DNA from: Saprospiraceae bacterium
GTDB lineage: Bacteria > Bacteroidota > Bacteroidia > Chitinophagales > Saprospiraceae
Assembly (NCBI GenBank): GCA_016717655.1
Contig: JADKFC010000030.1
Coordinates: 248,001-312,000 of the forward strand
Length of the DNA: 64,000 nt
Direction of reading: 5' to 3'
Shown piece by piece: positions 17,329 to 27,257 of the stretch; position 1 is the stretch's first letter; the number at the start of each line of letters is the position of its first letter. The notes below the pieces were generated by a model. The model made no database searches, was not told the DNA's origin, and saw only the letters and a program-made list of their open reading frames with translations. The position numbers and the translations under genes were made by a program.

Positions 17329-18972
17329 ATGAGAACAAATCATAATATGTCTAAATTTGCCATTCCCAAAGATGGCTGGGAGGGTTTTAAAGAGAATTTT
17401 TCTACAGACGCTATTTCCGGATTTATCGTTTTTTTATTGGCACTGCCACTCAGTTTAGGAATCGCCAAAGCGTCTGATTTTCCACCATTAATGGGAGTAC
17501 TGTCAGCTATCATTGGAGGTTTGGTTGTCAGTTTTTTTGCCGGATCCCGACTTACCATCAAAGGACCTGCTGCGGGTTTGATTGTTATTGTTGCAGGAGC
17601 TGTGGCAGATTTTGGAGGTGGAGAAACCGGCTGGCATTTGGCCCTGGGGGCAATGGTAGTAGCCGGATTAATTCAAATACTATTTGGCTTATTGAAATTA
17701 GGAAAATTGTCTGATTTTTTTCCCCTTTCAGCAATTCACGGAATGTTGGCGGCCATTGGTATGATCATTATTGCCAAACAGATTCCGGTATTATTAGGAG
17801 TTGACCCTAACTTGAGTGCAGGAAAAGATCCTTTGGAACTGATTGCAGGAATTCCCCAATTTATAAAATCTATGAATCTACAAGCCTCATCTATTGGCAT
17901 TTTGAGTTTGTTGATTTTAATGGGGCTTCCTCTTTTAAAAAACAAGTATCTCAAAAAGGTTCCTCTTCCTCTCCTTGTTTTGGCGATTGCCATGCCATTA
18001 TCAGTCTATTATGGATTTAAGCAAGGAGGGCCTTCCTATTTAATGGTAAAGCTTGGGAATTTTATAGGGAGTATACATCTCAATGCATCAATGGCGGGTG
18101 TTTCGCAAACCGGTGTATTTGTAAAATATGTAATAATGTTTGCACTGGTTGGATCTTTAGAGAGTCTTCTTACCGTTAAAGCCATTGATATGTTGGATCC
18201 CTATAAAAGGAAATCCAATAGCAATCAAGACCTGATAGCTGTTGGCATTGGAAATACGTTTGCAGCATTATTGGGAGGACTCCCTATGATTTCAGAAGTA
18301 GCGAGAAGCAGTGCCAATGTCAACAGTGGGGCAAAAACCAGATGGGCAAATTTTTTTCATGGTGTTTTCATTCTGATCTTTCTAATATTTGCAACCCCAT
18401 TGATTGAAATGATACCAAATGCGGCTTTAGCAGCGATGTTAATAACCGTAGGGGTAAAGTTGGCGCATCCAAAAGAATTTGTGCAAACATTTAAAATTGG
18501 AAAAGAGCAATTGGGCATTTTTCTTGTGACCTTATTTTTTACTCTATTAGAAGATTTATTGGTAGGAATAGCCGCCGGAATTACTTTGAAACTTATACTT
18601 CATGTATTGAGAGGAACCCCCATATCAGCTTTGTTTAAAGCTCCCATCGAAGTTTCTTTTGAAGGAGATGACTATCTGGTGTCTATAGAAAAAGCAGCAG
18701 TATTTTCTAATTTTATAGGAATAAAAAATCGTTTACAAGAAATTCCGCCGGGTTTCAATATCACAATTGATTTACAAAAAACAAGATTTGTAGATCACTC
18801 TGTGTTAGAGAATTTACATCATATCCAGAATGATTATGAGCACAACGGAGGAAAATTCCAGATTATAGGTCTTTCAGATCACAAGCCCATTTCAGAACAC
18901 ACTTTTGCTGCCAGAAAAAAAATAATGCATCACATAAGTCACAGAAAAAGAAGAACAAAACTTTTCAGTTGA
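17329..18972 (+). CDS. SulP family anion transporter with STAS domain (SulP1)
   Basis: SLC26/SulP-type membrane transporter, 547 residues. Family features are FLLALPLSLGIAKASDFPP near the N-terminus, the TIKGPAAG segment, GSLESLLTVKAIDML in the middle, and a C-terminal cytoplasmic STAS-like domain (about 440-530). Members carry sulfate, bicarbonate or other anions. Location near dabAB makes bicarbonate attractive, but the sequence alone does not settle the substrate. Two starts are possible, ATG 17329 or ATG 17347. It is the second gene of the P1 operon and converges on SulP2 across a hairpin. Confidence 0.88.
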   Translation: MRTNHNMSKFAIPKDGWEGFKENFSTDAISGFIVFLLALPLSLGIAKASDFPPLMGVLSAIIGGLVVSFFAGSRLTIKGPAAGLIVIVAGAVADFGGGETGWHLALGAMVVAGLIQILFGLLKLGKLSDFFPLSAIHGMLAAIGMIIIAKQIPVLLGVDPNLSAGKDPLELIAGIPQFIKSMNLQASSIGILSLLILMGLPLLKNKYLKKVPLPLLVLAIAMPLSVYYGFKQGGPSYLMVKLGNFIGSIHLNASMAGVSQTGVFVKYVIMFALVGSLESLLTVKAIDMLDPYKRKSNSNQDLIAVGIGNTFAALLGGLPMISEVARSSANVNSGAKTRWANFFHGVFILIFLIFATPLIEMIPNAALAAMLITVGVKLAHPKEFVQTFKIGKEQLGIFLVTLFFTLLEDLLVGIAAGITLKLILHVLRGTPISALFKAPIEVSFEGDDYLVSIEKAAVFSNFIGIKNRLQEIPPGFNITIDLQKTRFVDHSVLENLHHIQNDYEHNGGKFQIIGLSDHKPISEHTFAARKKIMHHISHRKRRTKLFS

Positions 18973-19065
18973 ACGAAAGCAGCGATATTTCGCTCTCACA
19001 GTTTATTCACACAAAATATTGCTCTCAGGCAAAATAAATTGTGGTTTTCCTTGATTAAAACAAAA

Positions 19066-19121
19066 GGAAGAAAACAAAACCAGTTGATCTGAAAATTTCA
19101 AACTGAGTTTTGTTTTCTTCC
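19066..19121. terminator. Bidirectional hairpin terminator between the SulP operons
   Basis: The 15-base perfect arms GGAAGAAAACAAAAC (19066-19080) and its complement (19107-19121) are extended inward by CAGTT/AACTG. The hairpin lies between the convergent SulP1 stop (18972) and the SulP2 end (19141). It is U/A-rich on both sides and so suits termination in both directions. Confidence 0.65.
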
Positions 19122-19140
19122 CCTAAACCCTAATTAATTT

Positions 19141-20450
19141 TTATCCAGAGATTTCATCACTTTCCACGATTTCAAACTCTTCTTCAGCATCAACCATATT
19201 TACATATTTTTTAGCTATGAAGAAAAAGAGGTCCCTGTCACGACGGCGATGTTTAAATCCCATAAAATGGTAACAAGAGTGGAGTAAATAATAAATATCA
19301 ACTGCAAGTTTCTGTTTTTATCTGCTGACCACTTATTTTTAATATAAGCTTTCATAAAATCCCTATCAATAACATCCAGACCTGCTTTAAAAAGAACGCC
19401 AACAAATACAGCTGAAGTGATCAACGTGATATAATGGCTGAAAACAAGGAAACCAAGTAAAGCAAAAAAGCCAACTAAAACACCCGCTAATCTGGTTTTT
19501 GCTCCTTCTTTTAAAAGCAAAACACTACGAATGGTTGCTTGTGCTCCTGGAATACCTTGAAGCAGAGCAGAAGCACCATTGGCCATGCCCTGAGCAATAA
19601 GTTCTTGTTCCTGCTTTGTTTTTTCACCCGTCATTTTATCGATTACCAAGCTAGTTAGTAATGAGTCGAGATAGGCCAATAGGGTTAATTGGAGAGCGTA
19701 TGGCAAAGCAAGTTTTAAATTTTCACTTGTCAGCAATTCTGAACTGGAAGGAAAGTAGTTTTTAAGCATTGCAACAAATTCTCCAAAGCTACCAACAGTA
19801 TTGCCAAGGCTCACATGCTCTACATCAACCTGGATGGCAGTTGTAACAATAGTGCCCAAAATTATAGTTATAAACATTGATGGCACAAATTTTCTAATCC
19901 TTTCAGGCAAACCAATCCATTTCAGGATATGCGGTATCAAATAAATGGTGCCGAGAGTTATTCCAGCCACTACGATATTTGTTGTAAGACTACCACTTAT
20001 TTGGGTTTTATCACCCAAGCCAAAAAGTCTTTTGATCTGATCTGCCCATATCAGCAAGCCTATTCCATTCATAAAACCAAGAATGATAACCTGAGGCACA
20101 AACCTAATGAGCTTTCCCAAACGCAATAAGCCAGTTAAAATGAGCATAGCTGCATTGAGGAGAAATATAAGGGTAATGAATTGTTCTGCCAATGTCTTAT
20201 CCGGGAAATGTTCATAGGCAAATGCCACCACCAATGCAGACACAGCTGTCATTGGTGCCGTAGGGCCAGAAGCCTGAATTCTGGTTCCTCCAAAAGTGGA
20301 TGTGACCAAAGGTATGATAGCCGCACCGATCATTCCGGCAAAGGCCCCCCTGCCCGACATAGTGCCGAATGCAGCGCCTAAACTCAAAGCCGCAAAGCTT
20401 ACAGTGAGGCCACTGATTAAATCATAGATAAATGTATTTTTTGTTTGCAT
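19141..20450 (-). CDS. SulP family transporter without a STAS domain (SulP2; frame broken)
   Basis: Short SulP-type permease, last gene of the P2-dabA-dabB operon, 29 bases after dabB. Core segments are the GAAFGTMSGRG start, FGGTRIQASGPTAPMTA, and LLAYLDSLLTSLVIDKM. The open frame stops at 19215 after VVTGTSF. One added base at plus-strand GG 19230-19231 continues it as VVTGTLFFFIAKKYVNMVD, with an acidic tail ending at TAA 19141 (436 residues). There is no STAS domain, unlike SulP1. SulP genes next to dabAB are consistent with a bicarbonate role, which remains an inference. Confidence 0.86.
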
Positions 20451-20479
20451 AAAGATTGATTTACAAAGTGAGTATATTA

Positions 20480-22348
20480 TTACGAGGATTTTAATGAAGT
20501 TTCATGGTATTTTTTAATATGCGGACCTAGAAAAATTCTTGCATATAGTCGCACTAAAGAGATACCTGTGACGACAAAACTTAAGGTCACACAAATAGCC
20601 AGAAACAACTGTTGATATTGAATATGTGAAAATACAAGGTCAACGCCGATAAAAGTTGGGGTAATTGGAAATCCCATCAATCCCAGGCATGCGAGAAGGA
20701 AAAGCAATGCCATACCTGGATATTCATAGATATGACCATAGAAGCCATTTAGGTCAATCTTTCCTTCCTTATGCTTCAGCTGTTTTAAAATGATGTATCC
20801 CAGAATTCCGGCAAAGACAGCTCCACTGACATAAATGATGGATTCTTTAAAAGAAAAGGTTCCATTGAAAGCTACAGCCAAAGTTGTCCATAGATATTGC
20901 ATAATAATTAAAACCCAAGCTAATAGAGGACTTTTCCTCTCGGAGAAAGATTTAAAGACCATCAACAGACCAATAAATGCACATATACCGGGCAAGTAGG
21001 CATGAGCCAATTGAGATTGTATACCAAAATACCAAATATAAATTCCACCCAAATACAGGGGAATAAAAATTGAAATCACAACATTGACAGAAAGAAAATC
21101 CAGCTTCTTTCCGATATTTTTTAAGGGTTTCCAAACCAAAACATCCATAACTTTATCCAGCATAAATTCTTTCATACTTAAAAGGAACAAAGCATATTCT
21201 ACTCTTTTGGGCCATGAATCTTCGAAAGTATCTCTTCTTGGAGAAAAATGATAAAATTGTTCTTTGATCATATAACTAACTACCGAAGGGGATACTAACA
21301 ATTGATAGGTACGTAGGAAAGCATTGCCCGCAAAATGGAAAAGCGCCAGGTATTCGAATCCAAGAGCGATTTCAATAAACATTATACCAATCTGGGCCGA
21401 AGAACTGTAGGCAATCTGACTTTTTACAGAGGCTTGTACCCTTGCAATCAATGTGCAAATTATGCTAGTGAAAAAACCGCACAACCCTATCAGTATTCGG
21501 ATCAATATCTGATGTTCCCAAAATGGAAAAGTGCGCAGCAAAAGAAAAACGCCCAAATGCACAGAAAGAGACCCATAAAATATAGCAGATGAAGGTGTGG
21601 GTCCCTCCATCGCCCGGGGAAGCCAGGATGAAAATGGTAGTTGGGCTGACTTAGCTGCTGCCGCCAATAAAAACATAATGGAAATAAATAAGCCAATTGC
21701 ACTTTGACTTTGCAAATGATGATGTACCAATTCATTTTGCTGCAACAGGATAAAAGGAATGTTTTCGTGCCATAATAAATGACTGGCCCACATAGCAAGA
21801 ACAATTCCTACATCACCAATCCTGTAAACCGAGAAAACCTTGAGTGCATTCTTTACCGGTAGATATCTGTCGCGATAAAAGGCAATTAGCAAAAATGAAG
21901 AAAGACCTAATATCTCCCAACCTATGAACATCGTTTCAAGATTGCCGGAGATTACTATAATATTGTACCCAGTAAAAAAGAATAGAATCGTGTTGAAAAA
22001 TCGTTTATATCCTTTATCTCTGTGAAGATAAACTCTACTATAAATTGTGACTAAAAAGGTCAAAAAAGAGCCTACCATTAAAAAAGCTGCTCCCACTTCG
22101 TCAAAATAAAAATCTATGTAAAATTCATATCCACTATTAGCATAAATTACAAATTCTTTTATGTTAAATGAATTTGCACCACCATAAATCCACCAAACTA
22201 TAAAAAGAAAACTAGCGATAAAATGAAGACCGGAAGTAAAAAATGTAATTCCTGAAATTAACTTTTCACGTTCTGATGGAACGAAAAGACTCAGCACAAA
22301 ACCAGTCAATGGTCCAATAATAAAGAGGGGTAATAATTGATACAACAT
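20480..22348 (-). CDS. dabB: Inorganic carbon transporter subunit DabB
   Basis: NuoL/MrpA-like membrane protein, 622 residues. It has the proton-channel segments MFIGWEILGLSSFLLIAFYRDRY and AAAKSAQLPFSSWLPRAMEGPTP. It is not part of complex I: it is encoded directly after dabA (TAATG overlap) and lacks other nuo partners here. DabB is the cation-driven membrane subunit of the DAB complex, which couples an ion gradient to CO2 hydration by DabA in the cytoplasm. Intact. Confidence 0.9.
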   Translation of the reverse strand: MLYQLLPLFIIGPLTGFVLSLFVPSEREKLISGITFFTSGLHFIASFLFIVWWIYGGANSFNIKEFVIYANSGYEFYIDFYFDEVGAAFLMVGSFLTFLVTIYSRVYLHRDKGYKRFFNTILFFFTGYNIIVISGNLETMFIGWEILGLSSFLLIAFYRDRYLPVKNALKVFSVYRIGDVGIVLAMWASHLLWHENIPFILLQQNELVHHHLQSQSAIGLFISIMFLLAAAAKSAQLPFSSWLPRAMEGPTPSSAIFYGSLSVHLGVFLLLRTFPFWEHQILIRILIGLCGFFTSIICTLIARVQASVKSQIAYSSSAQIGIMFIEIALGFEYLALFHFAGNAFLRTYQLLVSPSVVSYMIKEQFYHFSPRRDTFEDSWPKRVEYALFLLSMKEFMLDKVMDVLVWKPLKNIGKKLDFLSVNVVISIFIPLYLGGIYIWYFGIQSQLAHAYLPGICAFIGLLMVFKSFSERKSPLLAWVLIIMQYLWTTLAVAFNGTFSFKESIIYVSGAVFAGILGYIILKQLKHKEGKIDLNGFYGHIYEYPGMALLFLLACLGLMGFPITPTFIGVDLVFSHIQYQQLFLAICVTLSFVVTGISLVRLYARIFLGPHIKKYHETSLKSS

Positions 22349-24864
22349 TATAATTCTTCTTTTAACAAATAGACTGGAAATGAATTTTCACTGGATTCTA
22401 TCAAAGCCGTAAGATTATTTGAGACAAGAGGTTTTGTGTATAAGCTTTCATATACTTCGAACTTACCTTGGTAGTACAAATACTGAATACCACTTTCCGG
22501 ATCAACAACTACCATGAATATCCACTTGTTAAAGAACCACTGCTGGGTTACAGGATTTGCCTTTAAAACACTATTTACTATTTCAGGTTTTTGTTCTACA
22601 ATGACCAACAATCGCATAGGGTCATGAATTTCTATCATTTGTTCAGGCAAACCCGGCCTTAAATCACCATCAATGCCATTGGCTACCCCAAAAAGTCCCA
22701 TCACATTGTGTGCAAGTTTGGTACCGGCTCCCAAACGTAGATTATCCATTCTTGAAAAATAGTATTCCAGATTAATACCACCACAGACCGGCGCTACTGC
22801 ATTGAGTATATTTGTAAGGTACTTACCATCCGGGTCTATTCTATAATCGTAAGAATTCATAAAAGCCCGGCGATCTAAAAACAAGCCCCTAGTAAGTGAT
22901 CGCCTGCCCACAATACACAAACAGTTGGTGGCGTGGTTGAGTTCTGGTCTTGGCTCAAATAAGCTAACGGAGCGCCTTTTTACTTTTTCATGAATTTGTG
23001 CCGGAGATTGTTTTGTATTGATTAACTCAAACCGCCTTGACCTTTCTTTGGCATTTAGGTGCAGGGCGGTTTGAAAAGTTAATTTGTTCTTTTTATGTAA
23101 TAGAACTTGGGTCTGCGTAAGTAATTCTTCATCATAAAAGACAATTTCATCTCTTGAAGTATCATGCAATGCACCAATAAAAAGGGTAGTTTCCGGTATA
23201 TTTAAGCCTCTTTCCGCTAACAAGTTTCTCACTACCTTGTGGTTTGCCATCTTACTAAAAACCCTGGCATTTACAGATCCAGGTCTGCCACTGCAAGCAC
23301 CACAATCGTATCCTGCATAATGTGTATTGTTCACGCTGGTGGAACCATGTCCCACAACATAAACCAAGGGAGCAAAATTATATGTCAGTCCAATACTTTT
23401 AAGCAAGCCTTCTACTCTGTCTGCCATTTCAACCGGTTTGAATCCAAGTTGCAGATTATCTTCTATCGGATTACTTTCATCATATTCATAATACAAATCT
23501 GCTTCTTCATCCATATGTCTGAATGATAAACTTGTTGCAGGACTAACAGATGGTTTTAAAATATTAGCCGCCAATCTCAAAGCAGACCAAAATCCCAAGG
23601 TTTGGGAAATAATCCAACCCCATAAAAAGGAATGGCTGTGTTTTGTAAAATGCACATCCTTTTTGCTATTCACTCTCTGACTAATTTCCTTGACTAAATA
23701 TTTTGGGAATAATGGAGCCGGGCAAACTTTTGTATGAAACTTACCGCCCTCAGGTTTGTAATAAAATTCAACATTAAAGAAACCGGCAGTACCATAAGTT
23801 CTTGAATGTTGATCGAGTTGCTCAACGTATCGTCTTAAAGAACATTCTCTGTCATCAATGCAAAACAATGCTTGAAAAGAGGACAAATCCGGCCTATTTT
23901 CTGATACCCTCTTCAAGTAATTTAATCCTCCTAATACCTGATCAAAATATGACCATTCAAACGACAATTGCCACAATCTTAGAATTTCTTGAATTTCTGT
24001 GATTTCAATTTTTTCGAACAAATGTTGTTTTCCCTCGGGTAGGTGATGGACCAATGGGGCCCATATTGGACCAAATTTGTTATCAAGAGCATCAATTTCA
24101 AGCAGCAATTCAAATAAAATCAATCCTCTCAATCGAATCTTTTTATAACTTAAGAGTGTTTCAGGGCTTTCTTCTACTTTTGATACTAGGCCAGACCAAC
24201 CTGGATGAGCAAACTGTTGGTCGAAAAGATAATGCTCATACCATCTTTCATCACCCACGAGTATTTTTAAAAGATCTGCAATTGTGGTTTCTTCGTCCAA
24301 TAACAGATTTCTGGCACGCTCAGTCTTAAATATGCTTACAAGACCATTCTTTTCAATTTCTCGTACAGAGTCAATAAACCCTTTTTCAGTGTTGGGAAAA
24401 TGGCGGATGGCTATACCCTGATCCAAATAACTACAAAGTATCCTAAAAAGAACTGGGTGAATTTCCAAATCTAAATCAATCCTATAAGATTTTTTCCAGA
24501 ATGATCTTATCTCACCAATGCGTTGAGATAATTCAAACTTATAATTACCATTTATCATGGCATTTTTCCAAAAATCAACATCATTTACATTCTCACGTTG
24601 GAGCACCTGATCAATTACATCTTCATTGATTCTTCCTTCTTTGAACATATTTCGATACTCTTCCAGTGAAAAAGTAACCTTATATCCAAAAACGCTGGAA
24701 GCCATTTGAATGCCCTCAAAAAAATCAGAATCCTGAAAGGCGTGCAATGTATTGTGGTGAATAAAGTCCTTTAATGGAGCCTGTGACGGCAGAAAGTGTT
24801 TTAATTTGTGTAAAGTATCCACCTCGGAAAATACACCCTTGGGTGTTAAAGCATCTCTTACCAT
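22348..24864 (-). CDS. dabA: Inorganic carbon transporter subunit DabA (DUF2309)
   Basis: Large cytoplasmic subunit of the DAB dissolved-inorganic-carbon accumulation complex, related in its active site to beta-carbonic anhydrase. The predicted zinc ligands are present: the CxD of FCIDDRE (about 334), the His of VVGHGST (about 505) and the Cys of DCGACSG (about 522). I start it at 24864 (MVRDALTPKG), giving 838 residues. The frame stays open 32 codons upstream, but that stretch is AT-rich and unlike the family. It lies between P2 and dabB in one minus-strand operon. Confidence 0.92.
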   Translation of the reverse strand: MVRDALTPKGVFSEVDTLHKLKHFLPSQAPLKDFIHHNTLHAFQDSDFFEGIQMASSVFGYKVTFSLEEYRNMFKEGRINEDVIDQVLQRENVNDVDFWKNAMINGNYKFELSQRIGEIRSFWKKSYRIDLDLEIHPVLFRILCSYLDQGIAIRHFPNTEKGFIDSVREIEKNGLVSIFKTERARNLLLDEETTIADLLKILVGDERWYEHYLFDQQFAHPGWSGLVSKVEESPETLLSYKKIRLRGLILFELLLEIDALDNKFGPIWAPLVHHLPEGKQHLFEKIEITEIQEILRLWQLSFEWSYFDQVLGGLNYLKRVSENRPDLSSFQALFCIDDRECSLRRYVEQLDQHSRTYGTAGFFNVEFYYKPEGGKFHTKVCPAPLFPKYLVKEISQRVNSKKDVHFTKHSHSFLWGWIISQTLGFWSALRLAANILKPSVSPATSLSFRHMDEEADLYYEYDESNPIEDNLQLGFKPVEMADRVEGLLKSIGLTYNFAPLVYVVGHGSTSVNNTHYAGYDCGACSGRPGSVNARVFSKMANHKVVRNLLAERGLNIPETTLFIGALHDTSRDEIVFYDEELLTQTQVLLHKKNKLTFQTALHLNAKERSRRFELINTKQSPAQIHEKVKRRSVSLFEPRPELNHATNCLCIVGRRSLTRGLFLDRRAFMNSYDYRIDPDGKYLTNILNAVAPVCGGINLEYYFSRMDNLRLGAGTKLAHNVMGLFGVANGIDGDLRPGLPEQMIEIHDPMRLLVIVEQKPEIVNSVLKANPVTQQWFFNKWIFMVVVDPESGIQYLYYQGKFEVYESLYTKPLVSNNLTALIESSENSFPVYLLKEEL

Positions 24865-24983
24865 AATATATAGCAGTAAAAAAAGAATTTTATCTTTTAA
24901 ATAAAATACAGGGAAAACACAAAAATGTGAGAAGAGCCAAAGCTTGTACGTTTGACTCAATTATTACTCAATAAGAGCAAAAT

Positions 24984-25367
24984 CTAGGTGAGTAGGATGC
25001 TATCAAATCGCCATTGACAAAAGAGAGTGTACAACGGCAATTGTAAGTATTGATCAGTTGATAAATAACATCTATTATAATCTGAAAGTGGAATTATTGC
25101 ACATGTGGCAATAGATGGTAGTTTACAGTGAGGCAAGTCATCATCTGTAGACTCATCTAGTTCAATATATTCCCATAGAGTAGAAAAAGCGTCAATTTTG
25201 GCTATCGGGCAAAGGCTATCAGATTCTTTTTTAAGTGAGATTTCTGATTTACACCCAAAGGAACCATCATTAATGGAATCAAACAGGCTACCTGTTGCAG
25301 CAGCACCTTGAATCCCTATTAGTATAAATAGGAAATATCTAAAAATAATATTTATCAATAACCCCAA
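24984..25367 (-). CDS. Small exported protein P2 heading the dabAB-SulP2 operon
   Basis: 127-residue protein of unknown function with an N-terminal hydrophobic segment (about 5-24) like a signal peptide. An acidic stretch ending STDDDLPH (about residue 80) and a C-terminal PLYTLFCQW follow. These match the layout of P1 (16850-17242), the first gene of the convergent SulP1 operon. The start given is TTG 25367. An ATG five codons upstream (25382) is in frame but is followed by TAG at 25368-25370. It would sit 4 bases after the -7 box, so a leaderless ATG start with a base error at the TAG is possible. Confidence 0.6.
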   Translation of the reverse strand: MGLLINIIFRYFLFILIGIQGAAATGSLFDSINDGSFGCKSEISLKKESDSLCPIAKIDAFSTLWEYIELDESTDDDLPHCKLPSIATCAIIPLSDYNRCYLSTDQYLQLPLYTLFCQWRFDSILLT

Positions 25368-25386
25368 CTAATGAAATTTCATTGGG

Positions 25387-25415
25387 CAAATGTAATTAAA
25401 ATTAAATAAATCAAA
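25387..25415 (-). promoter_or_regulatory. Promoter of the P2-dabA-dabB-SulP2 operon
   Basis: Minus strand: TTTG (25415-25412), a 17-base spacer, then TACATTTG (25394-25387). Both elements match the Bacteroidota consensus. It lies 20 bases upstream of the P2 TTG start and shows that P2 is the first gene of the operon. Confidence 0.65.
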
Positions 25416-25533
25416 ATAAAATTCTGTAGGAAAAAACTTAACCAAGTGTTAATGAATCCAAATCTGATAAAAGGTCAAAATTAAAATATGCTTAGTCCAA
25501 GGCATTTTATACAAACAAAAGTGTCATAAAAAA

Positions 25534-25563
25534 GGCGCTGATTTGCAGTCAGCGCCTTTTTTT
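25534..25563 (-). terminator. Rho-independent terminator of mscL
   Basis: GGCGCTGA and TCAGCGCC arms (25534-25541 and 25549-25556) enclose a 7-base loop, with an A run on one side and a T run on the other. On the minus strand it follows the mscL stop directly. Confidence 0.85.
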
Positions 25564-25960
25564 ATTTTTTTAATAAATCTCGTATCTCAGTCAATAGATC
25601 TATATCACTGGGTCCGGCTGGTGGGGCTTCTACTGGTTTTCTGGAGGCATTCATTGCTTTCACCACCATAAATAAAACGGCACCAACGGTAACCAAACTG
25701 ATGATGGAAGTAATCCACCGACCATAAAAGATGGCAACTTCAGGTTTTATTTCTTTTCCATCCGCTCCTATTTCTGCGGCAGCCAGAACCATTTTCATGT
25801 CCGAAAAGTCTATGCCACCTGACAGGTATCCAACTATTGGCATTGCAATATCAGCTACAAAGCCATTGACAACAGCACCTACCGCTCCAGCCAAAATAAC
25901 ACCAACGGCAAAATCGATTACATTGCCTGTCATGATAAATTTTTTAAATTCTTTCCACAT
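25562..25960 (-). CDS. mscL: Large-conductance mechanosensitive channel MscL
   Basis: Membrane tension valve that releases solutes on osmotic downshock. The 132-residue product opens with the typical KEFKKFIMTGNVIDFAVGVILAGAVGAVV, which is the amphipathic helix plus TM1. TM2 lies at about residues 78-100, and the C-terminal helix is DLLTEIRDLLKK. Length is normal. It lies 46 bases downstream of the restored end of the lipoprotein gene on the same strand and is followed by a strong terminator. Confidence 0.95.
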   Translation of the reverse strand: MWKEFKKFIMTGNVIDFAVGVILAGAVGAVVNGFVADIAMPIVGYLSGGIDFSDMKMVLAAAEIGADGKEIKPEVAIFYGRWITSIISLVTVGAVLFMVVKAMNASRKPVEAPPAGPSDIDLLTEIRDLLKK

Positions 25961-26006
25961 GGTTAATGATTTAATTATTAAAAGTGAAAGCTAATATATT
26001 AAAAAA

Positions 26007-27202
26007 TTACCATTTAATACTTACTTCAAATTTATCCGTATTGTCGGTTGGAGAAACGGTGACTTTGTCAATTTGTAAAAAGTAGTATCTGTCATCCTTT
26101 TTACCACAAAAATATCATTGACCAAAACCTTATTGGGTGTGGGTCCTGTAACAGGACTTCCGAGGTTCCAGTAATTAAGAATTTGTTCTTTTACATAGAT
26201 ATCAGCTATATCTATGACCTGAATTACTCGTCTAAGCTCGGCTGATCCGGTGGCAGATATCTTTTGTTTCCAATTGGTAGCCACAGGCAAGGTAGCATCA
26301 ATGCCTTCGTCTTTTATTTCGGCTTCAGCATCGTCGCTTCCGGTACTCGTGCCCATGTCCAGGTCCAGGCCTCCGGTACCCTGAGGGCCGGCTGCATTCA
26401 ATAAAACACCGGTAGCTACAAAATCGAGCTTCGTTCCGACATAGGCATCAACCACATAATCTGTAGCCCCTCCCAAGGTGTCAGTAAAGGTGAAAGTATA
26501 TTGCCATTTTCCGATCGTTGTAGGTAAGACCACAGATACAGCTTTGCTCACAAAACCATCTGCTTTATCAGAAGGTAAAAATTCAGGATTGCTAAAAAAA
26601 GGAGAGCCATCAAATTTCAACCGGGAAACATCTGTAATGATCACCCCATTTTCTTTGACCAAAATTTTACTCAAGGGCGCTGATCCCGTTGTAACTGAGA
26701 ATTTAAAACTATGATCGGTGCCCGGGGCAACCGCGTTCACAGGATTGGCAGCCACATAGCCAATGCCAGGTCCCTGCTTTGTTGCCTTTATCAGTCTGGA
26801 TATAGATACCGCATTACCATCGTTGTCAATCAGTGAAATGGTGATTTTCGAAACAGCGTCTGCGTACAAGGTGCGCAACCTTACTTCTGCGGTGAAACCC
26901 TGGCGGTCATTGGTCAATAACAAGATCGGATTTGCGGCGACAGCAGTGCCTTTAAATCTGATTCTGTCAAACGAAACTTTTACATCGTTTTCATATATTT
27001 CAATGCCATTAAGCTCAGCACTGCCTTTAATTCCAGTGATATTGATGCTGGCAAATTGATTGGCGACGGCTTTTATGGTATCATTGGCAGCCGTTGTGGT
27101 GGTCAGGGTTGGATCCATCTGCACAATTGGATCCTCACCACAAGCTGTAAGGAATAGGGTAAACAAAATGGTAATTGCCGAAAAAGAAAACAATGGTTTC
27201 AT
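26007..27202 (-). CDS. Putative outer-surface lipoprotein (frame broken near its end)
   Basis: Lipoprotein of about 398 residues. The signal peptide has a lipobox ending FLTACGED (Cys about 21). The mature part looks like two or three repeats of a beta-sandwich-type domain (compare GFTAEVRLRTLY with GFVSKAVSVVLP). The frame as given stops at 26021. One extra A, opposite plus-strand T run 26098-26102, gives DDRYYFLQIDKVTVSPTDN and a stop at 26007, much more like an ordinary beta-strand end. Function is unknown. The style is common among Saprospiraceae surface proteins. Confidence 0.75.
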
Positions 27203-27257
27203 AGATGGATTTTTAAGTTGATACTTGTATAACGTATTTCGTTACAGTTTAGGGTGT

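Noticed and set aside
20480..22348. A second nuoL or an Mrp antiporter subunit
   Set aside because: The NuoL-like protein is directly coupled to dabA by a one-base overlap and lacks other nuo or mrp neighbours, so DabB is the better call.
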